A DNA stretch of 64,000 nucleotides from assembly GCA_905178155.1 (NCBI GenBank), contig CAJINV010000005.1, forward strand, positions 2,234,054 through 2,298,053. The letters are read 5' to 3'. How positions within the stretch are numbered: the first letter of the stretch is position 1; every line of letters begins with the position of its first letter. Below are positions 43,579-56,346 of the stretch, one piece after another. The DNA is from Amoebophrya sp. A120. Taxonomy: Eukaryota; Sar; Dinophyceae; Syndiniales; Amoebophryaceae. The notes under the pieces are model-generated. The model was not told the origin of the DNA. It ran no database searches and worked only from the letters and a program-made list of their open reading frames with translations. The translations under genes were made by a program, and so were the position numbers.

Positions 43579-45700
43579 TGTGCTACTTCTTTGTAAAACA
43601 AATCGACCTAAGTTGCGCTTCCTATCATTAGTAAATTTTGCACTTCCACCTCTACTAGTAGTTTCAAAGAAAATATAACGAGTCTCGTTTTAAGTTTTTG
43701 CATTTTCGTTCTGATTGGTACGGTAGTACTAGCAGGCGTCTTTTTTTGAATTCTACCAACATGATTTTCTTTTGTACAATTGACCTCCAGCTCTTGTGGG
43801 CGGGACGAAAATTTCTTGTAGATAAAGATATGTTTTGGACGATGGTATCGTCGCGCGAACATCTTGTCGAGTCACTTTCTTTTTCGTCAGACAAGAACTT
43901 CTCTGTACCTGGATCTATTCCCATGTCCTACCTCTGTGAAAGATGAAGGACGTTGCAGCCCTTTCCCTTTCGCGAGGAATACAGGTTTCCACAGGAATAT
44001 TTTATCTGTTCACATCTCCCCAAATTAGCTCGAGCGACAGAGCAGAACAGGTATCATTTTTCAATGCATGCATTCTGGTTCTTTTTCATGCAGTGTGAGA
44101 TGGCGAGCAACAGCAAGGATGGTGATAGTGCGGCTAGAAAATCAGTTTGATGGCTCCAGTAGATGAGAGTTGCACCAGAATCATTCAAAGTTATTGGTTT
44201 CTATCAGTCATTGTCTCTCATCACAAGAGCAACGTGCAGCTTCGTGAGAACGTGGTCACAGCTCTTTTGAAAATTGGCGGTGCGAATTCAAGTGGAGCGC
44301 AGTGCCTGAGCGGAGAGCTTGACAGACCAAGTAACTCAGTCAGTAGTACACCATTCTGATATCCGCACGACCACCCAGTATTTTCATCATGTGAGAGCGC
44401 ACGACCCAGCATTTCTGTCCAAAAAAAATAGCAGCTTTGGATTTTTTGACGCCGGTTTTGTTTTGCATAAGAAGCACGACAACTCAAGGGTGAGTAGAAG
44501 CAAACTAGGGAAAACTTGTTCTAACCGAATTAAGGAAGAGCCGTTTGCTTGTAGCTCTAGTCTTCGAGGTCTTTTATTCTTGCTGTATTTAATGTCGCAC
44601 GGCTTTCACTCATCTTTAGCTTTACAATACCTTGCCTATACTAGCCCCCCCTGGCCCCGTCCCTCTCTGCACCTAGTTTGATGTGGCCGTAATTTTTCAA
44701 CAGCGTACTAAACAGCTCCGGTAACTTAGTGACCAGCAAAAATCGGCACTGTAATCGATACTGCCTACTTCCACATGAAGGTCTCACACACACATAATCG
44801 GGTTGGTTGTCTTTATTGGTGTCTACCATTTTGAACTTTTGACGATGTATTTTTCTCTCGACCAACGGTAGAAGTAAAACGTTAGAAATAAAAATATCAT
44901 TTGTTACACGTCTAAACTCCAGAGCCAACTAACTTCATCAAGTGGTTTCAGGCTGCTGACGGGCTCAACCTTAGTCCTGTCGGCTTCCTAACTTACATAG
45001 CTGTCATCTAGAGAAAGGGTTGTAGCAGGTACAGGAAGTTGTTGTAACTTTCTCTGGAAACTACAAATGTCATGTACACTAGTTTTTGCTCCAAAACCAA
45101 AACTTAAAGCGGCCGCAAAATCAGATAACGTCCTTGTCGTCCATGTGGTGCTCCTTCGTGTGTTTGTGTGTGTGATTTTTAGCAGCTTTCACTACTCTCC
45201 TGTCGCATGAGACAGTTCATTTACGACTACATTTTTTTACGCAGCTTAAACTTAAACGGTGAAAAACGATACATGTAGGTGCGGCTTCTTCCTGCTATAG
45301 TGGTACCTGCTCACCACTTGATCTACGTCTAGCTGCAGGCCTATTTTTGTGGTATTTTGTGTAGCCCACTGTGTCTCGTTTTCATCTGTTTTCGGGCCGG
45401 AGGGGCACATCGCTCGACCGGGCCGATCTTGTGATCACTTCTTTACACAAGTTTTGCTTCACGTCGTGCGTCTTCACAATTCTGAGCACTCCTGAGCGAT
45501 CACGATACACCGGACGCCACTCATTGTTCCTTGACTAGGATATCAGTGCTCCAGCTACGGCTCGTGAAAACTTGCGGCTCGTCCCAGCATCTTCATCTGG
45601 ATACGACCGTTCGTCCCCGGCTGAAGAAAAGCTTGCCGTTTGCTACCCTTGCTCCGGCGTGACGTGAAGATTTTCCTCGTTTTTGACGCGTTTTTGATGC
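43579..45700. other. Gene-free stretch of 2.1 kb
   Basis: No gene is supported; frames are short and of random composition. A C-rich run lies at about 44645. I found no tRNA-like clover-leaf by eye. Confidence 0.4.
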
Positions 45701-48700
45701 ATGGAACCGCCCGACGAAGAGTTTTCACTGCCCTCCGTGGTCCCGGTCCTTGCCCGCCGGTCCACGCAGTTGAGTAGCGGTACATCAAAGGGGCAAGAAC
45801 AGCTTCAACGAAGAACTTCTGCAATAACGTTGGAGGAACTGGTGCTAGCATGGCTCCACGACACCATCGTTCACGGGCTGCAGACGGCCAGCCGGAAGGT
45901 GGGAATGTGGCGACTTTCTTTGAAACGTTCAAATATGACGCATGGCTAGCAACGCGCCGGCGGCGCTGATGTTGTTTATGTTTTGATGCAGAAATGCATA
46001 AACAAAGAACGCAATTCCCTTTACGTCGTAAAACTAATCAGGTTCGTCAGCGCATGAAGGAGACGCTTCCGGACTTCGGACTTCCCCCAAAGGGAAAACT
46101 CGGTCTCCGACACCTGTCCGATGGGCGGCTGCTACTGGTCTTCATGCAAGCCCTGGACATCCGGCTGTGCAAGCGCGCGAGCCCCGTTCCGGTCGGCCGC
46201 CTGGCGCAGTTCCAAGTCGCGTGCCGGTGTCTGGGCGTTCCGCGCCGGGAAATTTTGCAGACCAGTGACGTGTTTCCCGCACCGCCGAGGAACCCTCGTA
46301 TTTACGTGAATGACTATATGGTTTTTGTGTTGTTATCGCAATAGTACGCTTACTTTGAACTGTTGATATCAAATCAGAGATTGTCGACCCTCTATCGCAG
46401 GTCGCGTCCTCTACTGCATGTGCCACGTAAACGACGCGCTCCCGGAGTCCTACGCCGGCCCCAAACTCCCGAAAAGCGACGCCCGGTCTGTCGTGCCCTC
46501 CATTCCCTGGCAGGACGAAAGTTTTCTACAAACAGAGCAGGACGGGCGGACTCTCCGGCTCTACGACGGGTCGCGGCATTTGTTGCGCGCCCAAATCGCG
46601 ACCAACACGGAGCCGTCGAAGCGGAGGAAGCGGGTCCGGAAGGTCAGGATTCACTCCAGCAGAACCGATCCGCCGGCGAGCAGTCGGGGAGAACTACATA
46701 CTGGGGCGGGTGGGAGTGCAGAAATAAATCAGGCAGGAAGTAATAGAACGTCTGGCACTGCCACTGTCGATGGAGCGGGCGCGAACAGCGGAGATCTACA
46801 CAGTCGTGGCTCTCAGCAAGAAGCTCCTACAGCGATGCAGGCCGAGCAAACTTCTGATGTCGCAGCAGCAAGTCCTGTTTCTGCGGACGCGGAAAGAACA
46901 CCTGGAGACTCATCTACATCAGCAGGACTCCATCATCCCGAACAACGAGGCTCCGTTGCCGGGGGGCAATCAGCAGACCCTGCCGCTGCAAACAGTCACG
47001 CCGCGCTTTCAGACGACGACTACTACTGCTACATCGATTCCACCTCGTCCTCTGGCGGGGAAGATGACGCGTCGGAGGATGAGAATCAAGAGGCAGCAAA
47101 CAACCGCGACAAGAACAAAAATCTTACTAGCGCAAGAGCCGAAGAAGACGAGGATCAAGACGATAGTGCCGCCGCTTGCCACCTCCTCACCCGCAGCCAG
47201 ACCTGTCACGAGCCTGCGAGGAGTTCTTGTTATCGCAAGAATAGCGAAGATGGCACGGAGGACGCGCATAGTCATGCAAGAAATACTCTTTTCGACAGCG
47301 AACGGGCGTACCAGGACTACGTGTTGCGCTCTTGGACCGCGAATAATCCGTCGAGTGCGTCGAGTAACAGCAAATCTGCTTCTTCCTCTTCGCGCACCAG
47401 GCATGAGCAGGTCCTCGACATTTTGATCAACAAGCAACAGAGCGACCCGCTCAGCCGTTTCCGGCCGAACTGTTTTCCGGCCAACGTGGTGTCCGCGCCG
47501 ATCGCGTTTCCCGCGACCTCGCTCTCCCACCTGTCGGAACTGCGGGAAAGGGAATTTCGGGAAGAAACGAGAAGCAAAGCATCGCCAGTGCGATGTGCGT
47601 ACGGAGACGCTCTACTTCCGAAGAGAATCGTTCCGAAGGTTGCGAACTTGCGCAGCGAATGGGTGCGGAAAGAGGACGCAGACGATATTGCGATACACGC
47701 CGAAGAAGCAACGAAGCCGGTGGAAGCTGTAAATGACGAAGATCTTCAAGGCTTATCATCTTCGTTGTTGCGCTTACCGGAAGGCCGTCTGAGTGAGGTT
47801 GTGAAGACTGTGACTCCGAGCACTGCGGAACCGTCTCCGCTCTTTGGGCCACCACTGGCGAAGGACACGAGCCCGCTGGATGAAAATTCGAATGTTGCGG
47901 CCTCCGCTGCGTTCGCAACATCCGCAGGTCTGCAGAATGACGTGGAATCAAAAGTAGAAGAAGCACACCCAGATCCGCCCACGAACGACGCCATGCCGCC
48001 CCTGATGTCCCTCGAAGAGTTCCTCCGCGATGTCGAGACTTTTCCACAGGACAGCACCGACGTATCAACCTCCCAGTTGTTCGAGTTAGAAAACGAGAAC
48101 GAGCACAGCTGCAACGAGGGCGCTTCCGCCTCGACGAAGTCCACGCAAAGCACCAGCTGCTGCACAGGTAATTACTGCGAGTCGTTTGCACATGCACAAC
48201 CAAGTTCAAGTGCAGTAATGGGGCCGAACAACGTGGTGACATCGAGTGCGGTCGCCCCTGATCGGATCATTACAGCGCCGGGGGTGAACATCCTGCCGCC
48301 CGCGAAGAAGCACCGCTCGCGCGACCACGTGGAGACGCCCAGCACCATGACCAGCAGTGCCTTCGGATTCGGGAAGGGGCCGGTCTTTTTCCAGGCCGGG
48401 CACTATCAGACTGCAAGTGCGGGACCTCCCACGGCTGCATCGTCTTCGTGCGCCAGCTCTGCAAGCTCTTCGAAGAGCAGTGCCAGCGGCGCAGTGAATG
48501 GAGAAACTGCGAAGATGAACCTGCAGCAGCACAATGATTTCGGGAAAATGAACACTGCATCCTCGTCGCCCACGATACGAGTAGACGATAAGCGAAAATT
48601 ATCTTCGCGTCTGAAAACGCCGGAGCTGCTACTAGACGGTCGTGCAGCGGCGCTCCTTGCCCAAGGCAAAATCGGCGAGCAAACAAATCAGGAACTGCAT

Positions 48701-50919
48701 GACGTCCAACCAGACCGGCACCAACACATCCACGTATTGGACCTTGAAGAGTTTGGGCCCTCGCCGCCGTCGTGTCAGAAGTTGGTCTTCTCGTCTTCAA
48801 GAAAGAAAAACCAATTGGATCGCACGTCTTCACATGGTCAGCTCGTCCAGCAAGCATCCTCACCGTTGCTTCCAGGAGGTCCACAAGCCTCTGGCACCAT
48901 CCTGGTCGGAACGGAACCGTCCTCCTCCAGTCGCTCTAGACCACCGAACCAGAAGTTCATGAATTGCTCCACGCAGCTTTCTCCGGAAGCAGAGAGACTC
49001 CTCGCGAACAGCCAGAGTTGTAATCATCAAAACCGACCGCCACCCCATGAAGATCTGTTCCCACCCGGCTTCTCTACCCCCGATCGCGCGTCGCGCAGAC
49101 GGGAGCAACGGGTGCGGCGCTCATTCTTCGAGCGCCGCAGCACCAGTCGGAAGCGTAGCAGGACGAAATCCGGGTTTTGTGCGGGAGACGACGAAGATGC
49201 TCTCAACGGCTCGGGTTCACGCAGCCCGGTTTCGTCTGTCACGACAATTCTCTCCAACTTCTCCTCGCACAACAGCTATGTTGGCCGCCGAGACGGCACA
49301 AGGAGAAATAACAGCGGCCGCGATGATAGTACTGAGAGAACACCCTTTCACGACGACAATCAAGATAGTCCGCGGCAGAACCCTGACATCGACGCGCTGA
49401 CCTACGTGAAGTCCCTGCCCACCTGTCGGGGCTGGCTGACTAAGAAAGCGCTTACGTCTGGGGGCACGTATCAATACCAGTGGCGGTGGAGCGTGTTGGA
49501 AAACCTGCAGTTTTCCTTCTGGGATACCGAGCAGGACTACGATGAGGGGCGGCCCTGCGAAGCCGATTGCATAAACTTCTTGGGGATCGACGCGGAGGGA
49601 ACGCAGCCGGTGCGGGTGGTACAGTGTCAGCGATTTGATCGATCATGTTAGTTTCGCTTTCGCTGCATTTTGCAATCAAAGAAGGAGGCGGCAGTAGACA
49701 TTTATTTTTCATTTTGCGGATTAACGTTTAAATTTTGAATGTACTTATTCGGATTGATATTCATCACGCATCACAGCGCCTCCGCGGTTCCGGCGGAAAG
49801 TTTTCCGTCTCGGTGGGAAAGACTATCCGCATCGAGCTCGCGTGCGCCGACCCAGAGACCTGCCAGCGCGACCAGTGGGCCAGTTTGCTCGCCTTGCACG
49901 CCTCCTGCGGCCGGTTGTTGCGGAAGCAAATCATTGACGATTTACTCGCTGGGAACGAGGAAGATGACTCGAGTTCGGAGAGAAACTTCATCTCCGGATC
50001 TTCTTCATGCGGAGATGGGAACAACGCCGAAGTCCAATCACAATCTGCTGTAGCTGCTTCATCGCACAAGAACGACCCGGCGGGTAGAAGAACAACTACC
50101 GCAGCTAAGGAACTCGAGTCTCTACAGCGCGTTCTCCAGTACTCCCCGCTGGCTCTGCTGCAGGACGTGTGGGTCTCTAGCGAAACGCGCGCGGAGGCAC
50201 TGGACACTGCTTCGTACGAGGTCGATGAAAGTGCCGGGCAGGGCGGGACGAAAGATGACCACGAGAAGGCGGCGGGGAAAACTACGAAAACTGCTTCTTC
50301 GAAAAAACGAGACCGCGGAACAAAAGAAAAACGCTCCTCGACGCGGCGGAAGAAAGACGGGAGTAGAGATGCTGCTGGTAATAAAGATGGGGCTACAACA
50401 ACTATCGGTGGAAGCGAAAGCGCGAAGAAGCAGAAGAAATCATCTTCGAAAAAGAAGGACAGCAAATCGTCCAAAGGAAGAAGCTCCGTAACGGCGTCAA
50501 CGTGTGCTGCGACCGTCGTTGCAGAAGATACATCAAATGTTCCAATGGCGGTGGCAGACGGACATCATCAAGCCAGATCCACACCGCATGATGTGCCCGC
50601 CCGCGGGAACAAGCAGCAAGCTTCCTCTGTTGAAGATCCACCACGTCATTCTCTTTCGCCAGAAGATCTTCATTCCGCGTCTCCTAGCCCGGGGCAGACC
50701 GCAAATAAAACCTCAGCCCAAGGAGGACCAGTGGTGCAACAAGTGCAGAAGACAGGTAAGAAAGTGCAGAAAGCAAAAACCGCCCGCAAAGGAGATGTGG
50801 AACACAGCGATTGTTCCCAAATAACTCTTCAAAGCGTTGACGACGCAGCTGTGTCGAAAGAAGATGGAGATCATGCGAAAACCAAGCGCGTGAAAAAAAA
50901 GAAAAAGAAACCCAGGTGA
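45701..50919 (+). CDS. CH-PH domain protein
   Basis: Four exons, 45701-45898, 46042-46297, 46401-49618 and 49777-50919, join in frame to about 1604 residues. The N-terminal CH domain reads LVLAWLHDTIV, LGLRHLSDGRLLLVFMQAL, PVGRLAQFQVACRCLGV and, across the third exon junction, NPRRVLYCMCHVND; it is close in design to the CH gene at 14760. A long acidic and Ser-rich linker follows. A PH domain spans the last intron: CRGWLTKKAL, WRWSVLENLQFSFWD, then KFSVSVGKTIRIELA and the typical helix with RDQWASLL. PH domains bind phosphoinositides or proteins, so the protein may link membranes to the cytoskeleton (inference). The C-terminus is very Lys-rich and ends KKKKKKPR. The last donor could be 49616 or 49619. 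Confidence 0.78.
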
Positions 50920-52564
50920 ACTGGAGTTCTGTGTATGGAAAATGATAAATACAGATCATGGCGATACCAATTCTACTACCGTGTGAACAACCACCTCGAT
51001 GAATCTTCCCGCCACCCAATTGCGTGCTTGGTTGCCCTCGTCAACCAAGCAACATTCAGTACCACCGCACGAAGAATTCTGCACCACTGGCAAGGATTGT
51101 GTCTTGATTTTGCCGTTCGACAACGACATAGGATGGAAAATGCGCCAAGATGTGATTTTGATGTGATCTGTTCCGCTTGAATGTCTGTTCCGCTTGAATG
51201 TCTGTAATGCCTAGGTGAAAGCCAGGTAGTAACGGCAGTCCAGCTCTTGCTTGAGAGATGCCATCGGTGTCTTTTTCTTATGCGAGATTCTTACTTTTCT
51301 TTCTTCGTAGTTGCCGTAAAGTATTCTTTCTGTCCTCACCACTCTGAGGAAAGCAAGAATCTAGTCCATCGGGGGGGAGAGTGGGGCTTGTTCTTTTTTT
51401 TTTCCCGTTTGGCCAATGGGCAGATTTGGGCCGGCAAGACCGGCGGATCTTTTGCAAAGATGAAAACCCCCAATGACCTTCTTCCTTTTATCGCGCAACC
51501 TCCTATAAGATTCTTTGAGGTGCCAAGATTGGGACCAAAGAATGAAAAAAAACTCAAGAGCGCAAAACAGTAAAAGAAAGAAAAACGCGCCACCTTCCAG
51601 CACCCGCCGGGCTGGAAAGGAGAAAACTCATATAAAAGAAAAGAAAAGGCAAGGCTCCAAGCCTAGGCGGTGGCAACTGGCGGCGCAGGGCATAACTTCG
51701 TGTTTTCCTGTGGCCCCCGGTGGCGTCGGTATACCTCTCCTTCCGCTCCGGCGGTTTGAGAGTCAGCGACACCTCTCGTAGCGCTGTGGTTCTTGGATCC
51801 GGTTTGACGTCAGGTTGAGCACATGAGGAGGGTTGTTCAGCACTGGCGGCTCTTTGGAGGTTGATCTGCTCACACGGATGAGGTGGTAGTGTGATGCTTA
51901 TCTGAAGCGCAGCAGCAGTGAGTTTTCGGATTCACTCACACTGTGCGACTCCCTACGCTTGGTCGTTCACCGCTAAAACGGGTGGTGTTTGGTCTTGCTG
52001 TAGTGCCTAAGCTCTCTCAAGCTTTCGCAAAGGACTTACTCTCAGGATTCATTAGCTGTATATGTCAGACAGTTACTCGCAGGCCATAAGAGGCGAGCAA
52101 AGGGTTGATTTTGCTGTTCGACAACGACATAGGCATAATAGATGCATAAAGCAACAAAACACCTCTGTGCTGGCACATCCCAGCCAGCTGCTGAAGGTGA
52201 GTAGGACGATGAGAACATTCAACCACAACCCTACTCAAGTTTCATAACTAAGTGACAGAGGACGTGTTCAGCAGCAGGAGGGCAAATAAGTGGCGAGTGA
52301 GTGCTCTCAAGAACCTAGTGTTGAGCAGTGGGATTTGCTTTTTTAAGAGTGTGACCACATTCTATACCAAACAAAGCCTGGAGCATCAATGAGGTTCTAA
52401 GTAACCCTATCACGGTATTGAAGCTCCCCACGTTGTCTTCAACAGTTAACATAGTTATTTGCGGCAACCGATCATGCTGTCAATGTCTTGTTATCGAGAC
52501 CCCCACCGTGCGGGTGCGCGTTTTTACTAACTAGGAATTCTTCCGGTATTTCGGGCACTATATT
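50920..52564. other. Gene-free stretch with a 29-bp direct repeat
   Basis: No gene is supported. A 29-bp sequence beginning TTGATTTTGC and ending CGACATAGG occurs at 51104-51132 and again at 52105-52133 with one mismatch. A 17-bp tandem copy (TCCGCTTGAATGTCTGT) lies near 51173-51205. A pyrimidine tract lies at about 51392-51404. Confidence 0.55.
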
Positions 52565-52888
52565 ATGGGTTGCGGATCTTCCAACTTGCCGTCAGGGGCC
52601 GGGCTGAGGCCCCCCAGGCAGTCCGCTGACATGTTTGCTTCCGCGGTAGATACCTGTGACTTCGCGATCCTCCGTTTCTACAAGGGGTCCCTGTACAGTT
52701 CCGAGATCCCCGACCCGGCCTTGCACAAACTCGTCACTACGACGGGCGCGACTACCGGGAGTATTTGCCAGGTGCTAACCGTCTGCAAGCGTGCCGGGTG
52801 GAACTACACCAGCTACGGTTTGACGGCCGGCGGCGCACCGCCCGAAGACGGCTTTGAGGTCTTCGTCATGCAGAGAATAGGGGCTTAG
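52565..52888 (+). CDS. Small N-myristoylation-motif protein
   Basis: A 107-residue intron-free frame beginning MGCGSS, the classic signal for N-myristoylation with an adjacent palmitoylatable Cys, so the product is probably membrane-anchored. The rest is compact and mixed (VDTCDFAILRFYKGSLYSS, QVLTVCKRAGWNYTSYGL, FEVFVMQR), suggesting a small alpha/beta fold. I do not recognise the family. The 5' flank has no clear splice acceptor, favouring a single-exon gene. Confidence 0.6.
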   Translation: MGCGSSNLPSGAGLRPPRQSADMFASAVDTCDFAILRFYKGSLYSSEIPDPALHKLVTTTGATTGSICQVLTVCKRAGWNYTSYGLTAGGAPPEDGFEVFVMQRIGA

Positions 52889-53660
52889 CAGAATATATTC
52901 AGCGTAAAAAATAGTGACTTCGCGACGGCCCCAGCCCCACATGTGTTTCGTTTCGCGCATTTTTTTACATTTTTTCGAGAACAATGCCCACGCATGATCA
53001 ATGACAATGTCGCATCGGACAAAATTGCAAAAAAAATCCTGAGGATGTTGTGCAATGTGTTGGAAACAACTGGAATACTACCTCCTGACGCGCGTTGTCG
53101 TTACCCCTATTTCGCCTTGGCAGTAGCAACTGATTTAGTGCGTAATTTTTCGGATGCGCGACAGTCTGGTGCCCTCCGTCAAACACTACGCGGGGCGGAA
53201 ACTCAGCGGAATACTAGGTTTATCGCGGGTTTTCCCCGAGCGATCGCTGCATATTTGTTTGGCTAATAAATAGAGTTCTAGTTCTTGGAAGCATGTTGTC
53301 GTGTGTAGACCTGTTGTCATCAACGAGAAAGGACAAGTACAATTCGTAGAAAAGCCCCACTTCACTCCTCGTCGTCTTCGCATTCATCGTGACTTCGATC
53401 TTCATCCTTGCTTTCGTAGAAAATCGAAATCGTTATCGTCAGGTTCTTTCGTCAGGTCGTGGCTTTTCGCAAATCGGTTGGCTTCGAAAAAGTGGAGTAC
53501 TAGTACGCCAGGCCTCTGCAATTAGGTTTTTCTGCTGAAGGAGCGGTAGTTTTTGTTTGCATTGACCTCAGCAGTCCTCCTCCGGAATATTTCATCTTGG
53601 CGCCTACTGTTGAACTTGATCTTTATCGTTTAGAAGTCTTTCACAAACAACATTCCAATA
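52889..53660. other. Intergenic stretch, nothing recognised
   Basis: Spacer between two small genes. Only short frames of no clear content. Confidence 0.4.
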
Positions 53661-54560
53661 ATGGCTCTCCGCAGCATGCTGGACATGGACTCGTGGTTTT
53701 CCTCTGCGCCAGATGTGTTGCCAAGGATGATAGGGAACAAATTACGACAGACAAAAACTACTACAGATTTAGTTTCGGGACAAGAACACACACTTACTTT
53801 CTCCGGCGACTCGTCTCCATTCACGGGAAGATTCCATCGATATTACCCTCACACAACAACTACAACCACCTCCTTCAGCGCCCTCCCCTGCTGCCCGGGA
53901 ACGGGGCCGGCGGACCCAGATCCGCCGGGGGAGACTAGTGGTATGACCGTGACCGACGAAGGCGCGGCGAGTAAGGACAAGGCAGAAGTACACGAGGGAA
54001 TTTTCGTCGGGATTGCTTCTCTGATCGTCGGCTTTATTTCGTCCAAGAAGGTAAAAGGTGCGAGAAAACGGTACAACGAACAGAAGGAAGCGGAAAAAGA
54101 ACTGAAGAAACAAAAGTATTATACTATGCGGGTTTATTTTTTCGAGGATTTTTGCATCAGTTACAGTTTTATTTTAAATACACATGACGTTTTTATTGTG
54201 CTTCTGCAGGTGGATCAAAAATATCTATTGGCTGTTCCAAAATGAAATCGAAACAGGGAAGACCTCGAGGCAGACAGCGGCGGGGATTCCTCCGTCGTGG
54301 ACAGCGCCGACAGTGCCTCGGACGAGGGCAAGGTGACGCAGCAGGACAGCAAGGCGGCCCAGCCAGACGTCGTGGAGGAGGTGGCTGCGGGCGGGGAAGG
54401 CGGCGCCGGAGCAGGAGACGCGGGCACGCCCGGGAGTCCGGAAAGTGGCGGGGAGGGAGGCGAGAACAAGAAGGGCAAAGGGAAAAAGAAGGGTAAGCCC
54501 AAATCGAAATCGCCGCCAAGTGGCGGGAAGACAAAAGGGAAGGGGAAGAAGAAAAAGTAG
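53661..54560 (+). CDS. Small membrane protein with charged C-terminus
   Basis: Two exons, 53661-54115 and 54257-54560, join in frame to 252 residues. A hydrophobic segment (GIFVGIASLIVGFISS) near 53998-54048 is the only transmembrane helix, followed by a basic helical coil (KVKGARKRYNEQKEAEKEL). Exon 2 adds an acidic stretch (EDLEADSGGDSS) and a Lys/Gly-rich tail with KGKGKKKGKPKSKS. I do not recognise the family. The second frame begins at an acceptor ending GAAACAG (54256); an alternative donor at about 54130 exists. Confidence 0.5.
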
Positions 54561-54993
54561 GTGTGTATAGAGGTTGTTTTTCTGAACATCATTCGAAAAC
54601 AGCAACAAGAAAAGATGAACTCGCCTGGTGATAGGTGCATGTGTTCCTTTCATCAAGGCAGCACTGTAGTTGCTCATCCATCTGTTTGTCGTGCCGGTTA
54701 GAGTGGAACCCGCAACTGGATGAACTGTCCACAGAGGGCACTATGGCGGCATTTGTTACATCTAGCGCAGTACTGTCGCGCTCAACCCTATGTTATGTAT
54801 TTGTTCACCGTCATGGCCACGATGTTCGTTGTATTTAGAAGACTTTTTTCACAAGAAATCGAACAACATTTTTCGGTTCCTTTTCACTTCAAGTTCAACT
54901 AGTTCACTTTCGTTTTTTCGGCAGCGATGAATTTGAATGCAGCTTCATGAGAATCAATTACTGCAACTAGAAATCCAATGACGCAGGAAGATA
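54561..54993. other. Intergenic stretch, nothing recognised
   Basis: Spacer before the hydroxylase gene. No feature supported. Confidence 0.4.
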
Positions 54994-56346
54994 ATGTCCA
55001 ACGTACAACTACTCCCAAGAACCCTCTCCTTCCTCCGCCTCCCCGGACGACCGGCGCAGCACCTAGTCGGCCGCTTTCGGTCCTTCCTGGCTTTGCGGAA
55101 GTTGGTGCAAGCGGAGGAAGGCAACCCAGAGTTGCAACGGTTTTTCAGCCAAACGTTTCTTGGCAGGAAGAAGCTGCAGGACAAATCCAAGCTGGTAGGA
55201 GGTTTACTGCCACTGTCGCTGCCATCGAGACTAAAATTGTTTGGGCACAACAGGGAAGAGGGCCCAGAGAGATGTTTGGCAAAGGCACGAGCAGCGGTTG
55301 ATGCTGTCCTCGTTGGCCCCCAGCACGCAAAATGGCAGTGCTCCACGTTGCACTTTTCGTGGCTGCAAATCGAGGCGCGAGCAACATCGCCTGCAGTCAA
55401 CATGTCTTCAACTACCATGTCTAACAACTACAGGGACTGCAATGGCGTTTACTCGCCGACGAAACACGAGACCATCGCGCACGTCAGGAACGTTCTGAGA
55501 AAAAATTTCTCAAACATCCTCGAAGACTACAGGCAAATCACAACCTGGTACCAGGACCAAAACATAACCGGCACCTCCGTGGTGAAATCGGGTAAGTGGA
55601 CGAAGTTCCCGGTTTTATCGTATGCGAAATTCCACGAAGAGGCGAACTGGACCTTCACGCAACAATTGTTGCAAAGCGAGGAGTTAGCCCCTTATCTCGC
55701 GAAAGGCCTGGGAAGTTGCTACTTCAGCCGCCTGCAGGGGAAAACGCACATCCGGGAGCACTACGGACCCACGAACGGAAGGGTGCGCGTGCATTTGGGA
55801 CTCGAAATTCCGGGCGAGAACGGCGGGTTGGGGACGAGGGGATCTGCAACTGCTGGCGTGGGAGATCATCGTGCTACATCTGTTTATGGACAAGATTCTA
55901 CTGTTGCAGCGGCAGAAGTGGAAGAAGCTGCACGAGTAGATGTGGAACATCAGCAACAAAACCAGCATTGCTTCCTCCGTGTGGGCGATAGCTGTTACCC
56001 CTGGATCCAAGGCGATATCTTGGCCTTCGACGACAGCTTCTATCACGGCGTTTACCTCGACAGCGGAGATGGAAATGCGACAAATTCCTCTTCTGAGAGG
56101 GAGAACGTGAGGGGTACTAGTGCAAGGATAAAAACCTCTTTCGGGAATAAATCGAAATCACCAGCATCCGAAAGAACAGACGAAAATCTAGTGCGTGGCG
56201 TTTTGGTCTTAGACATTTACCACCCTGATCTAACGTTCGCCGAGCGGCGATTTTTGGAACAAATGGAGCAAATAAACGCCAAGTTTTTACCAAAAGCGCA
56301 GAACTGGAGCCAGATTTCAAATGCTCGCGGCAGTTTTGCACATTGA
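54994..56346 (+). CDS. Aspartyl/asparaginyl beta-hydroxylase-like oxygenase
   Basis: A 450-residue, intron-free protein of the Asp/Asn beta-hydroxylase family of Fe(II)/2-oxoglutarate oxygenases. The fold marks are KTHIREHYGPTNGRVRVHLGL (first iron-binding His in REHYG, near 55757), CFLRVGDSCYPWIQGD, and FDDSFYHGVYL (second His, near 56043), then RGVLVLDIYHPDL. The usual order and spacing are kept, but two low-complexity loops are inserted, one after LGLEIPGENGG and one after YLDSGDG. The N-terminal ~150 residues are basic with hydrophobic stretches and resemble no domain I know; no clear transmembrane anchor is seen. The retroelement begins within about 500 bp of its stop. Confidence 0.82.
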   Translation: MSNVQLLPRTLSFLRLPGRPAQHLVGRFRSFLALRKLVQAEEGNPELQRFFSQTFLGRKKLQDKSKLVGGLLPLSLPSRLKLFGHNREEGPERCLAKARAAVDAVLVGPQHAKWQCSTLHFSWLQIEARATSPAVNMSSTTMSNNYRDCNGVYSPTKHETIAHVRNVLRKNFSNILEDYRQITTWYQDQNITGTSVVKSGKWTKFPVLSYAKFHEEANWTFTQQLLQSEELAPYLAKGLGSCYFSRLQGKTHIREHYGPTNGRVRVHLGLEIPGENGGLGTRGSATAGVGDHRATSVYGQDSTVAAAEVEEAARVDVEHQQQNQHCFLRVGDSCYPWIQGDILAFDDSFYHGVYLDSGDGNATNSSSERENVRGTSARIKTSFGNKSKSPASERTDENLVRGVLVLDIYHPDLTFAERRFLEQMEQINAKFLPKAQNWSQISNARGSFAH

